A stretch of 21,255 nucleotides of DNA from Chrysochromulina tobinii (lineage: Eukaryota; Haptophyta; Prymnesiales; Chrysochromulinaceae). Under the pieces are notes generated by a model. The model saw only the letters and a list, made by a program, of their open reading frames with translations, did not search any database and was not told the origin of the DNA. A program made the translations under genes and the position numbers. The stretch spans positions 1 to 21,255 of the forward strand of contig JWZX01001070.1 in assembly GCA_001275005.1 (NCBI GenBank). Direction: 5' to 3'. Within the stretch, counting starts at the first letter, position 1; each line of letters starts with the position of its first letter. Positions 1-7,212 of the stretch are shown here, in pieces.

Positions 1-1
1 C

Positions 2-3000
2 CGCGGCGATCGACTCAAGGCGATCGTCGCGGAGATCGAGCGCGAGAGCTCACCTGCGATCTCCAAGGCGCCGTCCCGGTCGTTTTCGTACGCGGCCCCG
101 GTCGTGGTCGGGGCCGAGGCGCCGTCGTGGGCGCCATCGGCCTCGGCGGTGCACTCGCCCACGACGGCGCCCACGCAGCCGTTGAGCACGCCGCCTCTCC
201 AGACGCCCGCTCCGGCGCGATACGGGTCCGAGCCCACGACGGCGCGATACGGCTCCGAGCCGACCGTCGCGCCTTGTACCCTGGCGACTGCCTCCCATCT
301 GCCCTCTGAGCCGCACTCGCCGCCTGCCCGTGTGGCTGCGTCCCACACCACGTCGATGGGGGCTTTGGCGACGCCTGAGGCCCACGGGCTGATGGTACGT
401 CAGCTCGAGCAGATGCAGCAGGCTGTCTCGACCTTCTCGGCCGACTCGCCCACCCGTGCCCCCGTCTCACCGAGCCGCTCCGCTGCGATCCAGGTGAGGC
501 AGCGTTGATTGCCTCTGATGACCGACCTTGCATGCAAGCGCTCACCACGGCGCTCTCGACCTGCTCCGGCGGCGATGCACAGGCCGTCGCGCGCGCCGCC
601 GTCGCCGAGGACGAGCAAGCGAACGCCCTCTCGGAGCTTCGTCAGAGGCCCACACAGGTTTCGTCAGAGGCGATCTCCCTTTCGGAGCTTCGTCAGAGGC
701 CCACACAGGTTTCGTCAGAGGCGATCTCCCTCTCGGAGCTCGAGCGGGAGACCGTGCGGCTGCGTGCGGAGGCGGCACATTCAAAGGCGGAGGCGGAGCG
801 CGCCAAGGTGGGCGCCGCGCTCGCGATGGCGACGGCCGACGCCAAGCAGCAGCAAGCGAGCGCGTGCGTGTCGGTCGCGAGCGCCAGCTCCAGAGCGAGC
901 ACGCGGAGGCGGTGCGTCAGTGGGCGACGCGCGAAAGTGCACTCACGCGCCGTGTCGAGCAGCAGCGACAAGCGACGGCCGACGCCAAGCATGAGGCCGA
1001 GATGCAGTTCCAGTCCGCGCACGCCGCCACGCGCTTGACGGAGCGCATCGCGGTGCAAGCCGCCATCGCGGGCACCCACGCCATCAAAGCGGAGCAACGC
1101 GCGGCGCACGCGACGGCGCAGGCCTCCGCCCAAGTCGAGCATGCCGCGCACGTTACCGAGCACGCGACGCAGGCGGCTGAGCAAGCTGCTCATGCGGCCG
1201 AGCAGGTAGTCCAGCTCGCCCGCATGCGAGGCACCTCCCTGCATGCAAGCGCTCACCACGGCGCGCCCGCCTGCGAGGCGTCTCCCTGCATGCAAGCAAG
1301 CGCTCACAACGGCGCCCCCCCCTTCCCCACAGGTGCTCCAGCATGCCGCCGCGTGTGCCGCCTCGGCCGCCGCGCGCGCCGAGAGTGCGGAGGAGCACCG
1401 GCGCGCCGCCGAGGACGTCCTCCAGCATGAGCGTGTCAAGATGGAGGGCCTGCTCGAGCAGCAGCAGCTCCAGCTCGCGCAAGAGCGACAGGTGTGAACG
1501 GATCGGGAGGGCTACGGATCGCCATTGATGGCCACTGATGGCCACTGATGACCACTGATGACCACTGATGGCCACTGATGGCCACTGATGAGCACTGATG
1601 GGCACTGATCGCCCTCGATAGTCTCTGAGCCTGCAAGCGATGGCATTTGCGTTTGCGCGTGGTCGCAGGCCCTCGCGATGCAGCTCGCGCAGCAAGAGCT
1701 CCAGATGACACGCGTGGTCCAGCGGTTCGATGAGCGAGTGCTCGCCCTTGAGCAGAGGGCCCTTCGACTGGCCACCGCCGCCTACGACGGCGCGAGCCTC
1801 TCGCCGATGACGAACCCGATGACGAACCCGATGACGAACCCGGAGGCGCTGATGGGAGCGCACGTGACGCCTCGGCTGCCCGCGCCGCCGCCGACTGCGC
1901 CGCCGACGACCGCGCCGACGACCGCGCCGCCGACCGCGCCGACCGCGCCGCCGACCGCGCCGACCGCGCCTGTTGCGGAGGCGCTGCCCCCTTCTATTCA
2001 CATTCACACGGAGGCTCTGCCCCCCGCCTCTGCCGCGGCGGCGGCGATTGCCGCCATGGCGGGGGTGGCTGCCAACGGCAGCTACGCGGGCCATGCGGTG
2101 GGTGCGCCCAACGGAAGCCCCTTCGCCTCGACCTTCGCCTCGAGGACACGCCCTGACGGCGAGCTTGGAGGCAGGACGACTCTCGAGCCACCGCCCGCGT
2201 GTACGCTCGCGCAGTGTGCATCTGCGTCTACGGTGGCGCCGTGTAGCGCCGTCCCGAGCGGCGCGGGAGCGCTCACGTGTGGCGCCGTCCCGGGCGCGGC
2301 GGTACATGTCGAGTGCTGCGCGGGCGGCTACTGCCATTTTGAGCATGGCGACGGTGGCAGCGTGCACGTGCGCGGCCGCGGCGTGGTGGGCTGCGACATG
2401 GTCCCGGGCGCCGTCCCGGGCGGCGCGACCGTCGCGAGCTCCGAGGAGCTTCACAGCGGCGTTCACAGCGGCGTTCACAGCGGCGTGCCAGCTGGAGGGG
2501 CTCACGGACCGTCGTGCACCTACTGCGGCCCTCCTGGGACCGCGTTCTGCTGCGGGTCCATCGGCGCGCTCCTCCCGGGCGATGCTGGCGGCGTTGGTGT
2601 TGGCGGCGGTGGCATGTCAGCGCCGCAGACGCCCGGTGGCGTTGGGGGCATTCGAGCGCCGCCAACGCCCGGAAGCAATCTGGAGGGTCGGCTCGCGAGC
2701 CTCGAGCAGACTATGAACGCCATGAGGGTCACGCTCGCGTGGGGGGGGCTCGCTGATGATCCCGACGGCACCATGGCTGGCGGCCTCGGGTACATGGACG
2801 GGGGCCACATGGGCGGGGGCTACATGGACGACCCGCGAGCGCCATCCCGAGCTCCCGAGCGCCGTCCCGAGCACCCGATGGACGGGGGGTACATGGACGA
2901 CCCGCCCTCCCCCTCCCTCTACCCCGAGCGCCATCCCGAGCACCCGAGCGCCGGCACAGTGGACTCCATGGCTTCACAGGGAAATGGTCAGCTCGGAAGG

Positions 3001-4452
3001 GGCGAGGGAGCGCCCGGCTTCAGCTCGCTGCCCAACGAGTTCGATGCCTTGCCTCACGACTTCGACGCCTTGGCGAATGAGCTACGCGCCATTGCGAAGG
3101 AGCAACTAGCGATGCTCAATGCGGAGCGCATGGCGTCGCCGTTGCACGCTCGCCCTCCCTCGCACGCGGCGCCTTCGCACGCGGCCGCGCCGCGCTCGCC
3201 GCTATCGCGCTCTCACACAGCGGCATCGCAGGGCTTTCGTCAGGCATCCTCGCCGCTGCCGCCGCCACCGCCGGCAATGCCACCGCCGTCGGCGATGCCG
3301 CCACCTTCGAGTATGTCACTACCGGCCTCAGCGGAGGGCGTTGAGCGCCATGTTGAGCGCCATGTTGAGCGCCATGTTGAGCGCCACGTCGGCTTCGTGG
3401 CGGCGCCCACGATGGCGCCGGTGGCCAGCGGCGGTTTCTCGTCGTCCGATGTGGGTTCGATGCAATCAGTGGCAATCAGTGCAATCAATGGCAATCAGTG
3501 CAGTCAGTCCGATGTGGGTTCGATGCTGCCCGCTGCGGCGCCGATGCTGCCGGCTGCGGCAGCGCCCCCCCAACTGGCTGGAGCGCCGCTGCAGCAGCCT
3601 CCTCCGCCTATGTCGCAAGCGCCCGCAGCGCAGACGAGTGCGGATAGCCTCTCAGCCGCCGTCGCCGCCATGACGGCGGCTGCGCAGGCGATGGCCACTT
3701 CAGCGCACGCCGTCGCCGCGTCCCGAGAGCTGCCGCGCGCCGCCGCCGCCGCCGCCGCCACGGCCCCCAGCAGCGCAGCGGCGGCGGCGGGCGGCGGCGC
3801 ATCAGACATGGCGCTCGTACCTGAAGGCGATCTTCCACAAGGCTCATTGTACGGCGCGCGCCACGGCGAGCGCCATGGCGAGCTCCACGGCTCGCTCCAC
3901 GAGACCCTGCGTATGGTTCACGAGAGTCGCGCGGACGCGCTCGAGCAGCTGCAGGCATCGCAGGCGCGCGCGCGCGAGCAGGAGCGCGAGCAGATGCACG
4001 AGCTGATGCACGAGCTGCGCAGCTGGAAGCGCCAGAACGAGCGGCGCATGGCGGAGCTGACGATGCGAACCTCGGCCACGCTCACACCGCTGGGCGAAAC
4101 ACGTGTCCCAGATCGCTTCGGACAGCTGGGGGGGGGCGCGTGCGGTGGGGGGGGCGGCGCGACGACTCCCTCGGCCGTTGGCGCCAACGGCTGTGAAGGC
4201 CTTCACAGGATGCCGCCTTCACATTCACAGGCTCCCTCGGCCGTTGGCGGCGCCTGCGCCGACGCATCCTGTGAAGGCGGCGGTGAGGAGCCGAAGGAGG
4301 GCGGCAGGACCGAACGTCGCGAACGTCTCCTCGCCGCCTCGCCGAAGGCCGCGCTCGACGTGGCCGGCCGGCTCGGCGGCGGCAATGGTGCCAAGCTCAC
4401 GCCTCTCGCGTCGCGCCTCGCCAACTCGCCAAGCTGGCGCGGCTTCGGCGCC

Positions 4453-4486
<34 letters not shown>

Positions 4487-4891
4487 GGCGGCGGTTGCGG
4501 TGGCGGCGGTGGCGACATGAGCACCATCGCGTCGGAGTATGCCACAAGGAAGCGTCAGCTTGGCTATGGGCGCGAACCGTGCGAGCCTCCCCCAATCGTA
4601 GCCGCAAGCGTAGCCCGCGCACCGCCGCCGCCCGCGACCACTTTTGCCGGTGCTCGGCAGCCGACGCGCGCCCGCGCGGGGCGAGACACGCCCGAGCGCG
4701 GCGCTGCCCACGGCGGCGCTGCCCACGGCGGCGCCCGCGCGGGGCGAGACACGCCAGAGCGCGGCGCTGCCCACGGCGGCGCTGTCAACGGCGGTGGCGA
4801 GGGCAACGGGCGCAGCCTGCGCGAGCTCCAGCGCGAGCTCGAGTCGCTCAAGAGCTCGCTTAGCGTCTACCTCGGCTCGGGGCTGGCCTGA
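2..4891 (+). CDS. Large low-complexity coiled-coil protein, 5' truncated, multi-exon
   Basis: I do not recognise the family. Frame 2 is open from base 2, so the start lies left of the window. Inferred exons are 2-493, 583-807, 888-1205, 1333-1491 and 1669-4891, all joined in phase 0 at GT-AG sites, giving about 1,471 residues. The first exon is Pro/Ser/Thr/Ala-rich. Exons 2-4 and the start of exon 5 encode a Glu/Gln/Ala/Arg-rich helical stretch typical of coiled coil. The rest is disordered: short repeats of MTNP, Pro-Thr-Ala, HSGV, ERHV, YMDD and poly-Ala, then a second coiled coil near 3890-4070 (RAREQEREQMHELMHELRSW), a Gly-rich part, and a final helix ending in VYLGSGLA with TGA at 4889-4891. 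The frame moves from 1 to 2 in a poly-Gly tract near 4486, so the C-terminus depends on an indel or missed splice there. A structural or scaffold role is only a guess. The exon 2/3 junction is the least certain. Confidence 0.6.
494..582 (+). other. Inferred intron 1 of the coiled-coil gene
   Basis: The upstream exon ends CAG and is followed by GTGAGG; the acceptor is GCACAG before GCC. Removing these 89 bp joins frame 2 to frame 1 in phase 0 and skips the TGA at 506-508. The intron carries one copy of the TGCATGCAAGCGCTCACCAC repeat that also sits in intron 3. Confidence 0.6.
631..732 (+). repeat. 51 bp tandem duplication in coding sequence
   Basis: Two nearly identical 51 bp units (631-681 and 682-732) encode SELRQRPTQVSSEAISL twice, and a partial third unit starts at 733 (SELE). 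Each unit contains ACACAG followed by GTTTCG, so the copies also hold potential splice sites. The duplication is in frame and lengthens the helical region. Confidence 0.9.
808..887 (+). other. Candidate intron 2 of the coiled-coil gene
   Basis: Coding character moves from frame 1 to frame 3 between about 808 and 890. A GT-AG intron from GTGGGC at 808 to CCAG at 887 (80 bp, phase 0) would join EAERAK to LQSEHAEAV. However, frame 1 still looks like coiled coil up to about 860 (ATADAKQQQ), so a single-base sequence error near 860-870 explains the data almost as well. Confidence 0.4.
1206..1332 (+). other. Inferred intron 3 of the coiled-coil gene
   Basis: The exon ends AAEQ (GAGCAG), the donor is GTAGTC and the acceptor is CCCCACAG before GTGCTCCAG. 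Removing 127 bp joins frame 3 to frame 1 in phase 0 and continues the Ala/Glu/Gln-rich coil (VLQHAAACAAS). The intron is largely made of two diverged copies of a roughly 47 bp unit. Confidence 0.6.
1222..1318 (+). repeat. Intronic tandem repeat, about 47 bp unit, two copies
   Basis: Both units read GCGAGGC, then CTCCCTGCATGCAAG, then GCGCTCAC and CGGCGC; the second has an extra CAAG and a few substitutions. The core also occurs once in intron 1 at about 530-554, so the repeat is shared between two introns of the same gene. Confidence 0.85.
1492..1668 (+). other. Inferred intron 4 of the coiled-coil gene, filled with a 10 bp satellite
   Basis: The exon ends ERQ (CGACAG), the donor is GTGTGA (TGA would otherwise stop the frame at 1495-1497) and the acceptor is GGTCGCAG before GCCCTCGCG. 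Removing 177 bp rejoins frame 1 in phase 0 and links LAQERQ to ALAMQLAQQELQ. The middle is a decamer repeat array. Confidence 0.65.
1525..1611 (+). repeat. Decamer minisatellite CCACTGATGG inside intron 4
   Basis: About eight to nine units of a 10 bp motif close to CCACTGATGG (variants CCATTGATGG, CCACTGATGA, GCACTGATGG) run head to tail. The array ends before the acceptor region and changes no exon. Confidence 0.9.
1806..1841 (+). repeat. In-frame 12 bp repeat encoding MTNP
   Basis: Three copies of ATGACGAACCCG encode MTNPMTNPMTNP. It is followed at about 1885-1972 by a Pro-Thr-Ala repeat made from ACCGCGCCG-type units. Both are in frame within the coiled-coil gene. Confidence 0.85.
3340..3390 (+). 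repeat. In-frame 12 bp repeat encoding ERHV
   Basis: Four copies of GTTGAGCGCCAT and a close variant encode ERHVERHVERHVERHV. The same gene has a similar triplicated HSGV array at about 2452-2487, so short in-frame expansion is its habit. Confidence 0.85.
3445..3525 (+). repeat. 18 bp direct repeats flanking a 45 bp CAATCAGTG array
   Basis: TCCGATGTGGGTTCGATG occurs at 3445-3462 and again at 3508-3525. Between them is an array of diverged GCAATCAGTG units. The period of 63 bp is exactly 21 codons, so the insertion keeps the frame. The array resembles the reverse complement of the intron 4 decamer. Confidence 0.8.
4174..4208. repeat. Two abutting perfect 18 bp palindromes
   Basis: Bases 4174-4191 (GCCGTTGGCGCCAACGGC) and 4191-4208 (CTGTGAAGGCCTTCACAG) are each perfectly self-complementary and share the C at 4191. 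A further 12 bp inverted pair follows at 4212-4223 and 4270-4281. The 18 bp sequence CTCCCTCGGCCGTTGGCG is a direct repeat at 4166-4183 and 4232-4249. All lie inside the coiled-coil gene. Confidence 0.9.
4670..4795 (+). repeat. 63 bp tandem duplication encoding RAGRDTPERGAAHGG
   Basis: Two in-frame copies in frame 2 encode ARAGRDTPERGAAHGG, followed by AAHGG in the first and AVNGG in the second. The conserved phrasing in frame 2, not frame 1, supports frame 2 as the real C-terminal frame. Confidence 0.8.
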
Positions 4892-5695
4892 GGCTACCTC
4901 TTAGTACTATCTGGTTAGGCTGGTTAGGCACTGGCCTGCTCCGAGAGCACTGCTTTTGAGCGGGTCATCAGGCGCGAACTCCTAACTCGTCGTCGTAAGG
5001 CACAAGGGCTAGGCGCATCATGGGAACAAAGACCCTTCGGGAGGCGGGAGCAGTTCGTTTGCGGGCGGACCCAACGGCATCCCAACGCGAGGCCTACGAG
5101 CGCCGTCTCGAGCGCGATGCCTTCAAGCAGAGGCCTTGCGCGATGAGGAGCCTAGGTAGGGAGACTGATGAAGTGGGCTGAGGAGCCTGGACGGAGAAGT
5201 ATGGCGTGACCGGTTGCGTACTTGCGTTGCTTGCCCCATGGTTGCCCGCCGTGTGCGGTGTGGCCGTGGGTTCACGCGCCGCGCAAACGCCGCGCACCGT
5301 GGCATTTCAGCTGAACTAGTATCTAGTTCCAACCGGCTTCAGTGTTCAGAGCGCGCGTTTTGTTTACGTTAGATCTATTGATCGGGTTGCGATGTCAGTG
5401 GTTGCAACGTGCCGGTTGCGTTGGACTGATGCGCGGAGCCGGAGGTGGTTCGCCGCGTGCGGTGGCCCGTCGGGGGCGCGCGCGGCGCGGCACCCTCCCG
5501 CGGCTCGTCCCGTCTGTTACACCATACAACTTGACAATGACGGTCTTGTTGTTGTTCGGACTCGGGACTGTTCGGTCTCGCGCTGGTGGTGGTCTCGGAG
5601 CGCGGGTGGTGGTTCGTGGGTCGTGCAATCACCAATCAGGGAGGATGGTCTTTCATACGGTGGACAATCATACAGACCGTCCGGAATTCAGGAAG
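4892..5695. other. Intergenic region between convergent genes
   Basis: About 800 bp separate the coiled-coil stop from the bestrophin-like stop. It holds a doubled TGGTTAGGC at about 4912-4929 and a 53-codon ORF at 5020-5181 described separately. Longer frames across 5342-5695 have no recognisable protein character. No terminator or RNA gene was seen. Confidence 0.6.
5020..5181 (+). CDS. Possible small ORF, 53 residues, unknown
   Basis: An ATG with an in-frame TAA upstream (4996-4998) opens 53 codons ending in TGA. The product is highly charged and would form an amphipathic helix around SQREAYERRLERDAFKQR. No family is recognised. It could be a real small gene, an exon of an alternative transcript of the coiled-coil gene upstream, or chance in GC-rich DNA. 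Confidence 0.2.
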   Translation: MGTKTLREAGAVRLRADPTASQREAYERRLERDAFKQRPCAMRSLGRETDEVG

Positions 5696-7072
5696 CTAAC
5701 CGGAAGCCTGCGCGGGCTTGCTCACGTCGGCCTCGTTGGCCACAGCGAGCCCCATGTCGGGCGCCACGCCACCCTTTTTGGTCAGCAGGTGGGCGTCGGG
5801 CTGCCAAGCCTCCAAGGCAGCTCCGACGGAGAGGCACTCATCCTCGAGACACTCAACGAAGGCTCCAGCCGGGAAGTCGTCGGTATCCGTGCCCATCGGC
5901 ATTGCGATCACAGTCCCCACGCAGATGAGGCCGTCGAGCAGCAGCGGCACGAGCATGACGCGCAGCATGCGAACGATGACGAGCGGCACGACCACCGAGA
6001 TCAACTCATCGCTACCACGTGTGGACGCATTTTGGAGCAAGATGCCGAATTGAATCCCACAGAAGATCGAGTTGGCCAGGCACGACGCGTGCACGAGGCA
6101 GATGATCAAGTGGATGTAGCCGTACGGGATCTGCGTCTGCATATACGTGTGGCAGAGCGTGATCGCATCTCGGGCCTGGAAGACGCGTGTAAAGATGACA
6201 GTGTATCGACCCGGGTCCGCGTTGCGCGCGAAGCTCGTTGAGCACTCTAGTGGCGACTCCTTGTTCATCACCTCCTCCCAGAAGCGACAGAGCCAGCCGA
6301 CTACAATGGCGGAGGGAACGGGCAGCCCCGCAAGCGCCCGGTGTTCGGGCTCGAGGAGGAGCTTCATACGCACGAGGTCGGCGACCGCGTCGTCCATGTT
6401 CCGGTGACGTCCGAATGGGAAGTCCGTCATGCGTGCCTCCAGGAAGAGCAGATTGTAGATCAAGAGCGAGTAGCGCACCACGAGCGCGCGCGCTTCGCGG
6501 TGGACCGGCGTGCGCTTCGGCCAGATCGAGGCAGCATACATCGACTGGTTGACGAGCGCCGAGTGCAAATTGCAGAGGCAGTCACGCCGGAAGGCGGTCC
6601 AGCGGCCCATCATCACCGACACGAAGCCACTCAGCAGAAAGATGATGCCCGTTATGCATACATCTACAAAGTCCTTCAAGCCCAAGGTGAACTCTGCCGA
6701 ACCGAGCGGGATGAAAAAGTAGCCGACGGCAAGGCTGCTCGACAGAGAGACGTGGAAGAGGACAAGCATCCAAGCCCGAGGTGTGCCAAAGATGGTCGCG
6801 CCGCGCAGCTCCTTGTTGAAGATGGCCGACAGGGCGTCGACCAAGGTGCCCGTGTACGTTGTGTACTCCCGGTGGCGGTGCGAGCGTCTGCGGCGCGTGG
6901 AGTCAGGCAGTGTCTCCTCATAGTAGAGGTTGGGCTCATGAACAAAGTCTTCGAGCGTACATGTAGTACTGGGCTTCCACGACGTCGTGTGGTACGACGT
7001 TTTTGATCGCCGCAAAGCCGGGCGTTCCTTGGCATCGAGGCCAGGGTCCACCTGTGTTGCTCTGGATCTCAT
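5696..7072 (-). CDS. Bestrophin-like anion channel
   Basis: 458 residues from an ATG at 7072. Bestrophins are pentameric chloride/bicarbonate channels; in algae some sit in the thylakoid and supply bicarbonate, but location cannot be read here. Family signs: hydrophobic segments near 99-123 and 133-156 followed by GRWTAFRRDCLCNLH in the place of the usual Arg/Trp-rich segment; IPYGYIHL at 315-322 at the start of the next membrane helix (to about 343); a hydrophobic stretch at 357-391; and directly after it MPMGTDTDDFP at 391-401, matching the family's acidic calcium-clasp position (NPFGEDDDDF type). The first 95 residues are basic, Ser/Thr-rich and unrelated to the core. No intron is needed. 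The acidic run is interrupted by Thr395 and Thr397, so calcium control may differ. It shares a short divergent upstream region with the MFS gene. Confidence 0.72.
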   Translation of the reverse strand: MRSRATQVDPGLDAKERPALRRSKTSYHTTSWKPSTTCTLEDFVHEPNLYYEETLPDSTRRRRSHRHREYTTYTGTLVDALSAIFNKELRGATIFGTPRAWMLVLFHVSLSSSLAVGYFFIPLGSAEFTLGLKDFVDVCITGIIFLLSGFVSVMMGRWTAFRRDCLCNLHSALVNQSMYAASIWPKRTPVHREARALVVRYSLLIYNLLFLEARMTDFPFGRHRNMDDAVADLVRMKLLLEPEHRALAGLPVPSAIVVGWLCRFWEEVMNKESPLECSTSFARNADPGRYTVIFTRVFQARDAITLCHTYMQTQIPYGYIHLIICLVHASCLANSIFCGIQFGILLQNASTRGSDELISVVVPLVIVRMLRVMLVPLLLDGLICVGTVIAMPMGTDTDDFPAGAFVECLEDECLSVGAALEAWQPDAHLLTKKGGVAPDMGLAVANEADVSKPAQASG

Positions 7073-7212
7073 CTGGGTGGCGGGGCCGGCCTCAGAAGGA
7101 GGAAGAACTGAACGACCCTCGTGCGACCCGCCATGGTGTTAATGTGTATCTGTGAATATGTGAATTATGTGGTCTTGTTTTAAATCCAACGAACACACGC
7201 TCTAAACACTTC
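7073..7212. promoter_or_regulatory. Divergent promoter region, bestrophin-like / MFS genes
   Basis: Only 140 bp separate the two divergent start codons. The part from about 7138 to 7212 is clearly more AT-rich than the flanking genes (GTGAATATGTGAATTATG, GTTTTAAATCC), as expected for a promoter. No TATA box or factor site can be assigned with confidence. Confidence 0.45.

Noticed and set aside
1525-1611. CRISPR-like array
   Set aside because: The units are contiguous decamers without spacers, inside an inferred intron of a eukaryotic gene.
1153-2505. 450-residue minus-strand frame with AISGHQW repeats and Arg-rich text
   Set aside because: It is the antisense reading of the coiled-coil gene; the striking repeat is simply the intron 4 decamer read in reverse.
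5342-6241. 299-residue plus-strand frame
   Set aside because: Most of it is antisense to the bestrophin-like gene and the rest has no protein character.
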